A stretch of 37,755 nt of DNA from Methylococcales bacterium (GCA_028714175.1 JAQTMV010000023.1:1-37755); one strand, 5' to 3'. Counted from the stretch's first letter, positions 8,098 to 18,213 are shown. A program made the numbers and translations. Notes: generated from the sequence alone by a model not told the origin.

Positions 8098-8436
8098 CTA
8101 ACCGATAATCAATTCCAATACTTGCCTGAGTCGCTGGCTATCATCTTCATATAATCGCCCTAATACTTTCCGAATCAAGTTTTTTTCTACTGTAAAAATA
8201 ACGGGTTTGATAACTGAAGCCTTGAGCAATCCAGCTATTTTCCAATTTTCAATAATGACTTCCCCAAATGTTGCCTTAGCTTTAATCTGGCTGGTGATGG
8301 CCATTAAGATAATATCAGACTTGTCTTGACTATAAGCTTTAGAATTGATTATCACGGCTGGTCGTTGTTTGCTGCCGACTTGATCAGTAAATGGAAACGA
8401 CACCAGTACAACATCACCAAACTCAAAGCCGGTCAT
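8098..8436 (-). CDS. PemK/MazF-family toxin
   Basis: A type II toxin of the MazF/PemK fold, a family of sequence-specific endoribonucleases. It starts FEFGDVVLVSFPFTDQVGSKQRPAVII, the usual GDV-V-PF and RPA motifs, and has the later TSQI and SVIKP segments. ATG 8436 gives 112 residues. An in-frame start 18 bases upstream is possible, but 8436 overlaps the antitoxin's end by 14 bases, as expected for a coupled pair. It is the second gene of the pair; such operons are normally repressed by the antitoxin or the complex. It appears intact. Confidence 0.9.
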   Translation of the reverse strand: MTGFEFGDVVLVSFPFTDQVGSKQRPAVIINSKAYSQDKSDIILMAITSQIKAKATFGEVIIENWKIAGLLKASVIKPVIFTVEKNLIRKVLGRLYEDDSQRLRQVLELIIG

Positions 8437-8632
8437 ACTCGGCATCGTCGGCATTATCCCAAATAGTGTTTAAGGTAGATTGCGACGCATTCATCGCCAA
8501 TTGGATAAGTTGTTGGTTCTCATCCCGCTGCCTTAAAAAATCAATAAAATCTTCCACTTCTGAGATTCGTTCTTGTGAAAGCGTTTTCAGTTTATTAGCT
8601 AGTTGTTCAATTTTTTGCGTTTGTACTTGCAT
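8423..8632 (-). CDS. Antitoxin partner of the PemK/MazF toxin (DUF2281-like)
   Basis: A 69-residue acidic, helical protein directly upstream of and overlapping the toxin gene. The ISEVEDFIDFLRQR segment resembles DUF2281-type antitoxins, in which a helix with a V-x-DFIDFL pattern is common. The C-terminus (TIWDNADDAEYDRL) is the likely toxin-wrapping tail. GGAG sits nine bases before ATG 8632. A longer in-frame start at 8680 would run into the thrC end and is not preferred. No AbrB or ribbon-helix-helix motif is obvious, so DNA binding is uncertain. Confidence 0.8.
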   Translation of the reverse strand: MQVQTQKIEQLANKLKTLSQERISEVEDFIDFLRQRDENQQLIQLAMNASQSTLNTIWDNADDAEYDRL

Positions 8633-8670
8633 AAGCCAAATCTCCGTCTTTAATATAGAAAATGATCTCT

Positions 8671-9750
8671 TTACAAACAATCCAGAATCGCCCTCTTGAC
8701 CGCATCCAGACTGGCATCAATAGTAACAGGATGTGCCGCTGCACATTGTTTTATAGCCGTATCAGGATCTTTTAAACCCATGCCGGTCAAGGTACAGACA
8801 ATCTTGCTGCCTTCGGGGATTTTGCCGGAGGCTATATCGTGCATTGCTCCTGCTAATGAAGTCGCTGATGCCGGTTCGCAAAATATGCCTTCATATTGGG
8901 ACAGCATTTTTTGTGCGGCCAGAATCTGTTCATCGGTAAACTTGTCAAACCAGCCGCCGGACTCTTTTTGAGCGGCCCAGGCGAAATCCCAGGATTGCGG
9001 ATGGCCGATGCGGATGGCGGTGGCGACGGTTTCTGGATTATCGATCATTTTGCCCGCTATGAAGGGCGCAGCTCCGGCGGCCTGATAGCCGCACATGATG
9101 GGGCGATTAGCGCACACACGATCTGTCGCATATTCTTTGTAGCCTTTCCAGTAAGCGGTGATATTGCCGGCATTACCGACAGGTAAACAGTGATAATCGG
9201 GTGCAAAACCCAAATCGTCAATAATTTCAAAAGCCGCGGTTTTTTGTCCATCTATTCTGTAAGGATTAATGGAGTTGACGATAGTGACCGGGGCATGATC
9301 TGCGACTTCTTTAACCAGCTCCATGCCTTGATCGAAGTTGCCGTTAATCTGAATGATGGTAGCATCGTACATTAAGGTTTGCGCCAGTTTGCCCAGGGCA
9401 ATTTTGCCTTCGGGTATCAAAACAAAAGCTTTAATGCCCGCACGTGCAGCGTAGGCAGCGGCAGAAGCGGAAGTGTTGCCGGTTGAGGCACAGATAATCG
9501 CCTGACTGCCCTCTTCTACAGCTTTGGTAACGGCCATGGTCATGCCGCGGTCTTTAAATGATCCGGTTGGATTCAGGCCTTCAAACTTGACATAGATATC
9601 AACGTCCTTGCCTGTCAAACGGGGAATATTTTGCAGTTGGATGAGCGGCGTATTGCCTTCGTTCAAGCTGATTATACGAGTAGTCGCACTGACGGGCAGA
9701 CGGTCTCTATAGCGCTCAATTAATCCGGTGTAGTGTTTATGCGTAGACAT
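8671..9750 (-). CDS. thrC: Threonine synthase
   Basis: A PLP enzyme that converts O-phosphohomoserine to threonine, the last step of threonine synthesis. The PLP lysine is K66 in NPTGSFKDRGM, and the phosphate-binding loop is in PVGNAGNITAYWKGY. At 359 residues it is the short class of threonine synthase (about 350-360), not the roughly 430-residue E. coli type. It follows hom by 11 bases on the same strand, and alaC lies upstream, so the three are probably one operon. The antitoxin gene starts 38 bases downstream of its stop. No defect seen. Confidence 0.96.
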   Translation of the reverse strand: MSTHKHYTGLIERYRDRLPVSATTRIISLNEGNTPLIQLQNIPRLTGKDVDIYVKFEGLNPTGSFKDRGMTMAVTKAVEEGSQAIICASTGNTSASAAAYAARAGIKAFVLIPEGKIALGKLAQTLMYDATIIQINGNFDQGMELVKEVADHAPVTIVNSINPYRIDGQKTAAFEIIDDLGFAPDYHCLPVGNAGNITAYWKGYKEYATDRVCANRPIMCGYQAAGAAPFIAGKMIDNPETVATAIRIGHPQSWDFAWAAQKESGGWFDKFTDEQILAAQKMLSQYEGIFCEPASATSLAGAMHDIASGKIPEGSKIVCTLTGMGLKDPDTAIKQCAAAHPVTIDASLDAVKRAILDCL

Positions 9751-9761
9751 GATTTATTTAT

Positions 9762-11072
9762 TTATCCCAAAGTTTCCAGGCGGATGCGGTTGACTTTTCC
9801 GGTAACGGTTTTTAAGGCTTCGATTTCAGCAATCGCAGCATTCATTTCTTTTTCCAGCGTGATTTGCGTCAGCATAATAATCGGTACAGCTGTTTCCTCA
9901 CCTGGGGGTTCTTTCTGTATGATGGCTTCAATGCTGATGTGATGGTCTGCCAGTATCCTGGTGACGTCGGCTAAAACACCTGGTTTATCTTCTGCGTTCA
10001 GGCGCAAATAATATGAGGTTTTAAAGCGGTCTGATGATAAAACAGGGATGTCAGCTATTGAAGCCGCCTGGAAAGCCAGATGCGGCACGCGGTTTTCAGG
10101 GTCGCTGGTCAAAGCTCTGACAATATCAATAACATCGGCGACCACAGCTGAGGCGGTAGGTTCTGCGCCTGCGCCGGCGCCGTAATAAAGAGTGGCGCCG
10201 ACGGCATCGCCTTTTACTACTATGGCGTTCATTACGCCATTAACGTTGGCAATCAGCCTGCGTTCGGGGATTAAGGTGGGGTGTACTCTTAATTCAATAC
10301 CTTCGGGCGTTTTTCTGGCAATACCTAAATGCTTGATGCGATAACCCAGTTGTTCGGCGTACTCAACATCGAGTCGGGTGATTTGAGTAATGCCTTCGGT
10401 ATAAACCTTGTCAAACTGTAAAGGGATTCCGAAAGCAATCGAGGCAAGAATGGTTAGTTTGTGTCCGGCATCTATGCCTTCCACGTCAAAGGTTGGATCG
10501 GCTTCAGCATAGCCCAGAGCTTGCGCTTCAGCCAGGACATCATAAAAATCACGGCCTTTATCGCGCATTTCGGTCAGGATAAAATTACCGGTTCCGTTGA
10601 TAATTCCTGCCAGCCATTGAATTTGATTAGCGCTCAAACCTTCGCGTATGGCTTTGATAATCGGGATACCGCCGGCAACAGCGGCTTCAAAGGCAACGAT
10701 TACGCCTTTTTCACTGGCTTTGGCAAAAATCTCGTTACCGTGTAAAGCAATCAGGGATTTATTGGCAGTAACAACGTGTTTGCCGTTTTCTATCGCTTTT
10801 AAAACCATGTCTTTAACAGGACCTGCGCCGCCGATCAATTCAAGAACGATGTCGATCTCCGGATCATTGATAATGTCCATTGGATCGGTGGTTAGCATAA
10901 TGCCCTGGGTATCGCAAATCCGTTTTTTTTCTAAATCCTTAGCCGAGGCCCGCGTGATAATGATTTCCCTGCCTGCTCTGCGGGCAATTTCCGCCGCATT
11001 ACGTTTTAACACATTGACAGTACCGCCGCCGACAGTACCCAGTCCTAATACACCTACTTTTACCGGTTTCAA
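9762..11072 (-). CDS. hom: Homoserine dehydrogenase
   Basis: Reduces aspartate semialdehyde to homoserine with NAD(P)H, the branch point to threonine and methionine. Domains in order: a Rossmann nucleotide-binding loop (VGVLGLGTVGGGTV, residues 5-18), the catalytic domain with TANKSL and GINGTGNFIL-like motifs, and a C-terminal ACT domain (EDKPGVLADVTRILADHHIS) expected to mediate feedback control by threonine. This is the monofunctional 436-residue form with no aspartokinase fusion. The start is TTG at 11072, supported by GGAGC seven bases upstream and the immediate Rossmann motif. It sits in tandem with thrC. Confidence 0.96.
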   Translation of the reverse strand: MKPVKVGVLGLGTVGGGTVNVLKRNAAEIARRAGREIIITRASAKDLEKKRICDTQGIMLTTDPMDIINDPEIDIVLELIGGAGPVKDMVLKAIENGKHVVTANKSLIALHGNEIFAKASEKGVIVAFEAAVAGGIPIIKAIREGLSANQIQWLAGIINGTGNFILTEMRDKGRDFYDVLAEAQALGYAEADPTFDVEGIDAGHKLTILASIAFGIPLQFDKVYTEGITQITRLDVEYAEQLGYRIKHLGIARKTPEGIELRVHPTLIPERRLIANVNGVMNAIVVKGDAVGATLYYGAGAGAEPTASAVVADVIDIVRALTSDPENRVPHLAFQAASIADIPVLSSDRFKTSYYLRLNAEDKPGVLADVTRILADHHISIEAIIQKEPPGEETAVPIIMLTQITLEKEMNAAIAEIEALKTVTGKVNRIRLETLG

Positions 11073-11143
11073 ATTGAGCTCCAGTTAAAAAATTGTTATT
11101 AAATTCCAATTGTGCGGGGATGACTTTAATCAACCTTGAAGTT

Positions 11144-12361
11144 TTACCGGGCGGCTAAACTCGCTCCCACATCATTCACTATAAGACGATCTTTTTTCAT
11201 CATATTACGAATGCCGCGAATCGCCTGGCGCGTGCGGTGTTCATTCTCAATCAATCCGAATCTGACATGATCATCTCCGTATTGGCCAAAACCAATGCCG
11301 GGGGAAACAGCAACTTTCGCTTCCAGTAGCAATTTTTTGGAAAACTCAAGCGAACCCATGGCTTGATAAGCTTCGGGAATCTTCGCCCAGACAAACATCG
11401 TCGCCTTCGGCTTTTTCACGGGCCAGCCGATAGCAGTCAAACCTTCACATAAAACATCACGTCTTTTTCTATACATCCCGGCAATTTCCGCCACGCATTC
11501 CTGCGGACCTTCCAGTGCGGCAATTGCTGCAATCTGAATCGGCGTAAACGTGCCATAATCCAGATAAGATTTAATGCGCGCCAATGCCGAAACCAGATCT
11601 TTGTTGCCACACATAAAACCCACGCGCCAGCCCGGCATATTGTAGCTTTTTGACAGCGAAAAAAACTCTACGGCAATATCTTTCGCGCCTTCGACTTGAA
11701 GAATCGACGGGGCTTTGTAGCCGTCAAACACAATATCTGCATAAGCAATATCCTGTACTACCCAGATATTGTGTTCTTTGGCTACAGCGACAATTTTCTC
11801 GAAAAAATCCAGTTCCACACACTGACTGGTTGGATTGCCGGGGAAATTAAGAATCAGCATTTTCGGTTTAGGCCATGAATCAACAATAGCCTTATGCAGC
11901 TCATCAAAGAAATCGCCGCCTGGAATCATTGGCACATGCCTTAAATCCGCGCCGGCAATCACCACACCGTAAGGATGTATCGGATAGGCCGGATTTGGCA
12001 CTAGCACAATATCACCCGGCCCCAGGATTGCCAGCGCCAGATGTGCCAAACCCTCTTTGGAGCCTATTGTCACAATCGCTTCGGTTTCCGGATCCAGGTC
12101 GACATCAAAGCGCGTTTTGTACCAGTTACAAATGGCTTTCCTTAATCGGGGGATCCCTTTGGACATTGAATAGCGATGCGTATCAAAACGCTGTGTTGCC
12201 TCAACCATTTTATCAACGATATGTTTAGGCGTGGGCTGATCAGGGTTGCCCATGCCAAAATCGATAATATCCTCTCCCGCCGCGCGGGCTTTGGCTTTTA
12301 GCTCATTAACAATATTAAAAACGTAGGGAGGTAAACGACTTATTCTATGAAATTCTTCCAT
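11144..12361 (-). CDS. alaC: Alanine / glutamate-pyruvate aminotransferase AlaC type
   Basis: A fold-type I PLP aminotransferase that makes alanine from pyruvate and glutamate. The PLP lysine lies in [15 protein letters not shown], the substrate-arginine region in [12 protein letters not shown], and the opening [20 protein letters not shown] is typical of AlaC. The frame is open upstream to 12505, but those 48 residues are translated from a dispersed repeat (12402-12465) and do not belong to the family. ATG 12361 gives the normal 405 residues. hom lies about 70 bases downstream; alaC-hom-thrC looks like one transcription unit. Confidence 0.93.
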   Translation of the reverse strand: MEEFHRISRLPPYVFNIVNELKAKARAAGEDIIDFGMGNPDQPTPKHIVDKMVEATQRFDTHRYSMSKGIPRLRKAICNWYKTRFDVDLDPETEAIVTIGSKEGLAHLALAILGPGDIVLVPNPAYPIHPYGVVIAGADLRHVPMIPGGDFFDELHKAIVDSWPKPKMLILNFPGNPTSQCVELDFFEKIVAVAKEHNIWVVQDIAYADIVFDGYKAPSILQVEGAKDIAVEFFSLSKSYNMPGWRVGFMCGNKDLVSALARIKSYLDYGTFTPIQIAAIAALEGPQECVAEIAGMYRKRRDVLCEGLTAIGWPVKKPKATMFVWAKIPEAYQAMGSLEFSKKLLLEAKVAVSPGIGFGQYGDDHVRFGLIENEHRTRQAIRGIRNMMKKDRLIVNDVGASLAAR

Positions 12362-12401
12362 TAACAGCTCTTGAGCAACCCGTGCGTGAGTGAGGTTAAA
12401 A

Positions 12402-12465
12402 GTTTGTACATCATTGTCGGTTTTTTTAAATCTCCTCTCCCTAACCCTCTCCAGCAGGAGAGTGA
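12402..12465 (+). repeat. Dispersed 35-bp repeat, copy A, with adjoining hairpin
   Basis: The core TTTGTACATCATTGTCGG followed by a T-run and AAATCTCCTC recurs near 19970 (inverted) and 33836. It is followed here by a perfect hairpin CTCTCC-AGCA-GGAGAG at 12447-12462. It lies in the 5' region of alaC, artificially lengthening the alaC reading frame. Confidence 0.75.
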
Positions 12466-12661
12466 GCGAAGGTGCCGTTGTTGATGTGCGATGAGTATAT
12501 AACATTTCATTTGTTACAAGTAAGCTTAGCCGGGCATTGAGGGCTTAAGGCCTGTAAAAAATCAGATGTCACAAAAAACGGTCTAACTTACTGTTGTTAA
12601 TACCTTATGTCAAATAATAGCGAGTATTTGTTTTCAAGCTGGCTTAGTTTAAGAGCAGTGA

Positions 12662-13441
12662 TCAAGCTGCCTGATGATTCAAGTTCAATATTTGTTCCAC
12701 TCGCATTAAATCTTCCCGGGTATCCACACCCGCGGCCGGTATTTTGTCAATGATTTTCACGAAAACGGCTTCGCCATGCCACAGTATTCTGAGTTGTTCC
12801 AGTGACTCAACCGACTCAAGTGGCGATGCTTCCCATGAACAGTAGCGATTTAAAAAATCTACTGTATAGGCGTAGATGCCAATGTGCCGGAGATAAGGGG
12901 TTTTCCCCGATGGTTTTCCGCCTGAGAGGGTAAAAGTATCTCTTTCCCAGGGAATTGGCGCGCGGCTAAAATACAGCGCATAACCGGCTTTGTTCAATAC
13001 AACTTTGACGGTGTTCGGGTTAAATATCTCTTCCGAATCGATGATTTTGGCAGCCAGTGTCGCTATGCCGGCTTGCTTCTGATTCGCTAATGCAAAAGCA
13101 ACGTCACGAATAGTTGCTGGCGGGATTAGCGGTTCATCACCTTGCAGGTTTACGATAATTTCATCACCTGCCCAACCGCACTGCTGTGCTACTTCGGCGA
13201 TTCTTTCCGTGCCGCTTTGATGGTCTGAACTTGTCATCACAGCTTTAATGCCCAGACCGCAAACTGTCTGGAGAATCCGCTCATCATCGGTAGCAACGAT
13301 AATTTCTTCTGCATCCGCTTCCTGCACCCGTTGGCAGACATGCGCAATCATCGGTTTGCCGGCAATATTCAGTAATGGCTTGCCCGGCAGCCGGGTAGAG
13401 GCATATCGTGCCGGGATGACGACTTTAAAACGCAGACTCAT
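12662..13441 (-). CDS. kdsB: 3-deoxy-manno-octulosonate cytidylyltransferase
   Basis: Activates KDO with CTP to give CMP-KDO for LPS inner-core synthesis in the cytosol. The nucleotidyltransferase signature [16 protein letters not shown] is at the N-terminus, with NLQGDEPLI and [12 protein letters not shown] further on. The length of 259 residues is slightly above the usual 245-255. ATG 13441 overlaps the stop of the upstream Trm112-like gene (ATGA), so translation is coupled. It is the last gene of exbB-exbD-lpxK-trm112-kdsB. No defect seen. Confidence 0.96.
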   Translation of the reverse strand: MSLRFKVVIPARYASTRLPGKPLLNIAGKPMIAHVCQRVQEADAEEIIVATDDERILQTVCGLGIKAVMTSSDHQSGTERIAEVAQQCGWAGDEIIVNLQGDEPLIPPATIRDVAFALANQKQAGIATLAAKIIDSEEIFNPNTVKVVLNKAGYALYFSRAPIPWERDTFTLSGGKPSGKTPYLRHIGIYAYTVDFLNRYCSWEASPLESVESLEQLRILWHGEAVFVKIIDKIPAAGVDTREDLMRVEQILNLNHQAA

Positions 13442-13632
13442 TTGTATAACGCGTCAACTTCATCACTGCTTAATTCACGTGCTTCATCTTCAAGCATCAC
13501 GGGAATATCATCGCGGATAGGAAAAGCCAGACGATCAGCTCTGCATATCAATTCTTGACTGGTCTTATCATAGCGCAAGGGACTCTTGCATATAGGACAT
13601 GCCAGAATATCGAGTAATTTTTTATCTATCAT
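13438..13632 (-). CDS. Trm112/YcaR family small zinc-ribbon-like protein
   Basis: A 64-residue protein of the UPF0434/Trm112 family (YcaR in E. coli). It opens with [16 protein letters not shown], containing the CPxC pair, and has [11 protein letters not shown], the family hallmark. Eukaryotic Trm112 activates methyltransferases; the bacterial role is not established. It sits between lpxK and kdsB in E. coli too, so the position alone is supportive. ATG 13632 overlaps lpxK; an in-frame GTG at 13641 is an alternative. Confidence 0.92.
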   Translation of the reverse strand: MIDKKLLDILACPICKSPLRYDKTSQELICRADRLAFPIRDDIPVMLEDEARELSSDEVDALYK

Positions 13633-14614
13633 GCTTTTCACTTAATAAGTTTAATAATTGTTCAGCAAAACCGGGTTCAGGAACGGCTTTTACCGGAAGA
13701 TACCAATGCTGCTTTCCTGCAAATGGGGCACATTTTACCGCATCCTTTTCGGTCATTAGCACAGATTTATTATCGCCAAATTCAATATCGTGACGCTGAA
13801 ATTGATAATGATCGGGAAAGCTGTGGGTAATGCAGGTCAATCCGGCGGATGCCAGCAGTTTAAAAAACCGCTCAGGATTGCCAATACCCGCTAACGCATG
13901 GCAGTTGTTAAATTCTTGCAGTGGCTTTTGTTCTCCGGTGACCAAATTTAGCGCCGTATCGCCGGTAAGCTGCATCGCGAATTCATCGTCTTCGGACTTT
14001 TCCCCGTTCACGATGATGAGATCGACACTTTGTAATCTTTCTATCGGTTCGCGCAGGGGCCCTGCAGGCAAACAATAGCCGTTACCAAAGCGCCGTTCCC
14101 CATCGATAACGGCAATTTCAATATCCCTGTTTAGCGCATAGTGCTGCAAGCCATCGTCGGATAAAATGATATTACAATCTGATTTTTTTAACAGCAGGGT
14201 TGCCGTCTCTACCCGTAATGGCCCTACAGCCATCGGGCAGCCCGTTTGTTTGGCTATCAGCAAGGCTTCATCACCGACATTTTTTGCATCGCTTTTGGCG
14301 GCGACCATTTGCGGCCATGATTCGGATTGGCCGCCATAGCCGCGGCTGATAATACCCGGCCGATACCCCGAATCTTTAAGAAATTGGGCTAGCCAGATAA
14401 TTAACGGTGTTTTACCCGTGCCGCCGACAGTAATATTTCCTACGACGATAACAGGAACAGGCAAGGTATGGGTTTTCAGTATACCGTGACGATACAGGAA
14501 TTTTCTAAACTTGACCGCATCACTGAATAAAAAGCCCAAAGGTGAAAGCCACACACCGATAAACGGGTCTTTATACCAAATGTCGACCAGCCATCGGGCC
14601 AGAGTGTTTTTCAT
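13622..14614 (-). CDS. lpxK: Tetraacyldisaccharide 4'-kinase
   Basis: An inner-membrane-associated kinase that phosphorylates the 4' position of the lipid A disaccharide. It has an N-terminal membrane-associated helix ([18 protein letters not shown]) and a Walker A motif, VGGTGKT, at about residues 63-69 inside [22 protein letters not shown] and LSDDGLQH follow as expected. The length of 330 residues is normal. It overlaps exbD upstream by four bases and the Trm112-like gene downstream. Grouping with exbBD and kdsB fits an envelope-biogenesis operon. Confidence 0.96.
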   Translation of the reverse strand: MKNTLARWLVDIWYKDPFIGVWLSPLGFLFSDAVKFRKFLYRHGILKTHTLPVPVIVVGNITVGGTGKTPLIIWLAQFLKDSGYRPGIISRGYGGQSESWPQMVAAKSDAKNVGDEALLIAKQTGCPMAVGPLRVETATLLLKKSDCNIILSDDGLQHYALNRDIEIAVIDGERRFGNGYCLPAGPLREPIERLQSVDLIIVNGEKSEDDEFAMQLTGDTALNLVTGEQKPLQEFNNCHALAGIGNPERFFKLLASAGLTCITHSFPDHYQFQRHDIEFGDNKSVLMTEKDAVKCAPFAGKQHWYLPVKAVPEPGFAEQLLNLLSEKHDR

Positions 14615-15048
14615 TTCTCAGCCGCCGGATACAGCGTTGAAAAAGTGATATGACTAAATCCAACTTGACCGGCGATATCCAACACCTTCAAAACAGCTTC
14701 GCTGGGGGTCTTGCCGTCAGTATTGATGACGAACGGAAGCTGTTTTGAATGTTCTGCGAGCTTGCCTAATTCCTGTTTCAAGGTTTCTCTGGTCTGATTG
14801 ACAAGTTGATAAGACAAACCATCTTCACCTTTAAGGTAATAGGTACCGTCTGCATCAATATCCATTGTAATAGTTTTAGGATGGCTTTCAGCTTCTGAAC
14901 CTACCGCCTCGGGAAGCTCAATCCTGACTTCTGTTTGCCGGTCAAAAGTGGTCGTAACCATAAAGAAAATCAACAACAAAAACACCACATCAATCATTGA
15001 TGTCATTGAAATATCGATTTTTTCCTTTTTTTTTCGTTGAAATTTCAT
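14611..15048 (-). CDS. exbD: ExbD/TolR-family proton-channel protein
   Basis: An inner-membrane protein with one N-terminal transmembrane helix, SMTSMIDVVFLLLIFFMVTTTF, carrying the proton-pathway aspartate D20, and a periplasmic domain after it. It works with ExbB to energise TonB or a similar partner. At 145 residues it is typical. It overlaps exbB upstream by one base. No tonB gene is in the window, so the pair may serve TonB elsewhere or a lipid-A-linked process suggested by lpxK downstream. Confidence 0.9.
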   Translation of the reverse strand: MKFQRKKKEKIDISMTSMIDVVFLLLIFFMVTTTFDRQTEVRIELPEAVGSEAESHPKTITMDIDADGTYYLKGEDGLSYQLVNQTRETLKQELGKLAEHSKQLPFVINTDGKTPSEAVLKVLDIAGQVGFSHITFSTLYPAAEK

Positions 15049-15662
15049 CAGAATTCCTCACGATCTCCGTGCAGAATATCGACCAGCCTTAATGCCTCCT
15101 CTTCCATGTTTACGACATACTCATCGACCAGTCTCTCGAAATAGCGATGAAAAATCAGGCTGGGGATGGCGACAGTCAATCCCGCTGCCGTTGTAATCAG
15201 CGCCACCGAAATCCCCCCGGCCAAAACGCCTGGATCTCCAGCGCCGTGCTGCATAAGGGCAGAAAAAACTTGAATCATGCCAAAAACAGTTCCTAACAAG
15301 CCCAGTAACGGGGTAATGAGTGCAATAGTGCCCAAGGTATTAAGAAAACGCTCCAGGTCATGCACAACCTTACGGCCTGTTTCTTCAATACATTGCTTCA
15401 TGACTTCCCTGCCATGATGACTATTAGCCAGACCTGCCGCCAGAATAGACCCCAGAGGAGAACTGGTTTTCAAGCGGCGTAGCGTGGTATCATTCAGAAT
15501 TTTTCCACGGTATAGCTTCCACACTTGAGGGAGCAGTTCCGGCGGTAGAATTTTCTTTTTTTGTAAAGACCAGAAGCGTTCGACGATAATGCCCATTGCT
15601 CCAATTGAGCATAAAATGATGGGCAGCATCAGCCAGCCGCCGCTTTTAATTATTTCAAACAC
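15048..15662 (-). CDS. exbB: ExbB/TolQ/MotA-family proton-channel protein
   Basis: An inner-membrane protein with three predicted helices: GGWLMLPIILCSIGAMGIIVERF, the GTIALITPLLGLLGTVFGMIQVF region and GGISVALITTAAGLTVAIPSL. The last two are the conserved MotA/TolQ/ExbB channel segment. The frame is open to 15746, but GTG 15662, preceded by AGGA six bases upstream and starting FEIIKSGGW, gives the normal 204 residues. It is the first gene of exbB-exbD-lpxK-trm112-kdsB; a heptamer repeat array lies just upstream. Confidence 0.9.
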   Translation of the reverse strand: MFEIIKSGGWLMLPIILCSIGAMGIIVERFWSLQKKKILPPELLPQVWKLYRGKILNDTTLRRLKTSSPLGSILAAGLANSHHGREVMKQCIEETGRKVVHDLERFLNTLGTIALITPLLGLLGTVFGMIQVFSALMQHGAGDPGVLAGGISVALITTAAGLTVAIPSLIFHRYFERLVDEYVVNMEEEALRLVDILHGDREEF

Positions 15663-15712
15663 ATTATTTCCTAATAAGTAAATCGTAACTGAAGAGTTAT
15701 AAGGTACAAGAC

Positions 15713-15802
15713 TAAAGGCGAAAGGCGAAAAAAAGCTTAATCTCAATAACGATCTCTGTTTACCTTTAACCTTTAACCTTTAGCCTTTAGCCTTTAGCCT
15801 TA
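15713..15802. repeat. Heptamer repeat array between exbB and the MFS gene
   Basis: The left arm is two AAAGGCGA units (15713-15734). The right arm has five or more CCTTTAA/CCTTTAG units (about 15762-15802). The arms are imperfect reverse complements separated by about 30 bases, so a mismatched hairpin is possible. A second array of the same kind lies at 17033-17120, on the other side of the MFS gene. Confidence 0.8.
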
Positions 15803-15804
15803 TT

Positions 15805-16968
15805 TTAACCTAACACAGCTGTATTTTGAGCATTTTCCCTGCCTACCCAGACATAAGCAATCACGAAGGCAATGCCGCAACAGACTGCCGCCATTGAATA
15901 AACAAACGTTGAACCCAATAGCTCCCAGTAAAAGCCGCTATAAAGACTACCCAGCATTCCCCCAAAACCGTAACTAATACTGCTGTACAAAGCCTGGCCT
16001 TTGCCCTGGTGCTGCTGGCCAAAATATGCATGAACCAGATGTATGGCTGCGACATGCGCGCCGCCAAAAGTCGCGGCATGCAATATTTGGGCAAGAATTA
16101 ACAAGCCTAAATAATCAGCACACCAGCCGATTATGAGCCAGCGGCCTGTGGCCAACAGCAAACTGAACAGTAAAATAGCTCTTAAAGTACAATGCCTTAA
16201 CAAGCCCTTCATGTACACAAATAAAACAATCTCGGCTAAAACGCCAAGCGCCCACAGCAATCCGGTTATTGTTGCAGAATAATGATAGTACTTCAGATAA
16301 ATGGAATAAAAAACGTAGTAAGGTGCGTGTGCAATCTGCAGCAGTATATTAACCGCAAGAAAAGCCAGAACTTCCGGTTTTTTTATGATTTTTATCAGAC
16401 CGATTGAGGCTGGCCCATGGCTGATGGCATCAGCCTCGGGAATAATCAAGGTAATCCACCAGCTTAAAATCAGCAAAACGGCAATGACTACCGGGAGTAA
16501 TGCAATTGGCTGGTTATCCAGTAATCGGCCTATACCCAGTACCGTGATAATAAAACCGACCGATCCCCAAAGCCTTATTCGGCTATAACGGTGAGCCTCA
16601 TTTTTTAAGTGGAACAGCGTGACCGCTTCACATTGCGGCAATACAGCACTCCAGAAAAAACCGAAACCAAGGGTTATCCAGGCAAACCAGAAATAAGTAT
16701 GAGCAATTAAAAAACCGGCAAATAGTACGGCGGCAAAAAACGAGGCGATGCGAATTATTCGCAAACTTTTTCCGGTATGATCAGCAATCCAGCCCCATAA
16801 ATTGGGTGCAATAATTCTTGTACCGACCAACAATGCGGATATTTCGCCGATTTCAATCGGATTAAAACCGTTATCTTTTAAGTAAAGACTCCAGTAAGGT
16901 AAAAACCCGCCTAATGTTGCAAAATAAAAGAAATAAAAACCTGACAGCCGCCAGTAAGGAACAGACAT
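15805..16968 (-). CDS. MFS transporter, HcaT/PPP-like family
   Basis: A 387-residue major facilitator permease with about twelve hydrophobic segments. The opening YWRLSGFYFFYFATLGGFLPYWSLYLKDNGFNPIEIG and the loop LWGWIADHTGKSLRIIR (MFS motif A position) match the MFS_1-like group that includes E. coli HcaT. The ligand is unknown. It is bracketed by two heptamer repeat arrays and has no clear operon partner, sitting about 150 bases downstream of aroC on the same strand. No defect seen. Confidence 0.85.
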   Translation of the reverse strand: MSVPYWRLSGFYFFYFATLGGFLPYWSLYLKDNGFNPIEIGEISALLVGTRIIAPNLWGWIADHTGKSLRIIRIASFFAAVLFAGFLIAHTYFWFAWITLGFGFFWSAVLPQCEAVTLFHLKNEAHRYSRIRLWGSVGFIITVLGIGRLLDNQPIALLPVVIAVLLILSWWITLIIPEADAISHGPASIGLIKIIKKPEVLAFLAVNILLQIAHAPYYVFYSIYLKYYHYSATITGLLWALGVLAEIVLFVYMKGLLRHCTLRAILLFSLLLATGRWLIIGWCADYLGLLILAQILHAATFGGAHVAAIHLVHAYFGQQHQGKGQALYSSISYGFGGMLGSLYSGFYWELLGSTFVYSMAAVCCGIAFVIAYVWVGRENAQNTAVLG

Positions 16969-17032
16969 TTAAATGATGGACAATAGTTTTTTATAGTTTT
17001 ATTCGGCACAAAGCCGGAAGTGAAGATCGGAT

Positions 17033-17120
17033 GAAAGGCACAAGGCGAACGACGAAAGACGAAAGGCGAAAAAACCATCGTTGGTCTCTCTTTGCCTTTA
17101 GCCTTTAGCCTTTAACCTTG
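17033..17120. repeat. Heptamer repeat array between the MFS gene and aroC
   Basis: The left arm GAAAGGC/ACAAGGCGA/ACGACGAAAGACGA/AAGGCGA (17033-17074) and the right arm of CCTTTAG/CCTTTAA units (17092-17120) repeat the design at 15713-15802, with a different central spacer of about 20 bases. It lies at the aroC 3' end and may act as a weak terminator or be a selfish repeat. Confidence 0.8.
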
Positions 17121-17123
17121 CAC

Positions 17124-18212
17124 CTACCTCAAAATCAGCAATCCTGACTTAACGCCTGCATTTTGCGCCCGATGCCGTAAAAAATGATCCATCAGAATGA
17201 TTGCCATCATCGCTTCAGCAATCGGGGTGGCACGTATGCCGACACATGGATCATGGCGGCCTTCGGTGATTACCTCAATAGCCTGACCTTGCTGATTGAT
17301 ACTTTTGCCCGGCAGACGCAAGCTGGAGGTGGGTTTTAACGCGATACTGGCTGTTATGTTTTGGCCGCTGGAAATTCCACCCAAAATACCACCGGCATGA
17401 TTGCTCAAAAAACCATTTGGAGTCATTTCATCGCGAAACTGTGTGCCCTTGCTGTTGATGCAGGCAAAACCATCGCCAATTTCCACGCCCTTTACCGCAT
17501 TAATACTTATCAAGGCATGAGCCAGATCGGCATCGAGACGGTCAAAAACGGGTTCGCCTAATCCCGGCGGAACGTTGGTTGCCACTACCTCAATCCTGGC
17601 GCCTATCGATTCGCCCTCCTTGCGTAAAGCATCCATATAGGCTTCCATTTGCGCGACTTTATCGGCATCGGGGCAGAAAAAAGGATTGCTGTCAATAATA
17701 GCCCAATCGAGCTTTTCAATTTTTATCGGCCCCAGTTGTGACAGATAACCGCGAATTTCGATACCCGCCTGTTCCTTGAGGTATTTTTTGGCGATACCGC
17801 CGGCGGCAACACGCATCGCCGTTTCACGTGCAGATGAACGCCCGCCTCCTCGATAATCTCTGAAACCGTACTTCTGCTGGTAAGTATAATCCGCATGACC
17901 CGGTCTGAATGTATCGGCAATTTTAGAATAATCTTTTGAGCGTTGATCGGTATTTTCAATCAACAGCCCAATCGGTGTGCCTGTGGTTTTACCTTCAAAC
18001 ACACCCGACAGAATTTTTACTTCATCAGCTTCACGGCGTTGTGTGGTATGCCGTGTTGTGCCCGGTTTTCTGCGGTCAAGATCTTGCTGTAAATCGGCTT
18101 CGGTCAATGCCATTCCCGGCGGGCAGCCATCAACGATACACCCTATGGCAGGGCCATGACTTTCACCAAAAGAGGTGACGGTAAACAGTTTTCCTATTGT
18201 GTTTCCAGACAT
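17124..18212 (-). CDS. aroC: Chorismate synthase
   Basis: Converts EPSP to chorismate, the common precursor of aromatic amino acids, using reduced FMN. The three signatures are present: [21 protein letters not shown] near the N-terminus, [14 protein letters not shown] with [17 protein letters not shown], and a C-terminal [19 protein letters not shown]. The length of 362 residues is standard. One base separates it from prmB upstream; prmB-aroC adjacency is common in gammaproteobacteria. No defect seen. Confidence 0.97.
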   Translation of the reverse strand: MSGNTIGKLFTVTSFGESHGPAIGCIVDGCPPGMALTEADLQQDLDRRKPGTTRHTTQRREADEVKILSGVFEGKTTGTPIGLLIENTDQRSKDYSKIADTFRPGHADYTYQQKYGFRDYRGGGRSSARETAMRVAAGGIAKKYLKEQAGIEIRGYLSQLGPIKIEKLDWAIIDSNPFFCPDADKVAQMEAYMDALRKEGESIGARIEVVATNVPPGLGEPVFDRLDADLAHALISINAVKGVEIGDGFACINSKGTQFRDEMTPNGFLSNHAGGILGGISSGQNITASIALKPTSSLRLPGKSINQQGQAIEVITEGRHDPCVGIRATPIAEAMMAIILMDHFLRHRAQNAGVKSGLLILR

Positions 18213-18213
18213 A

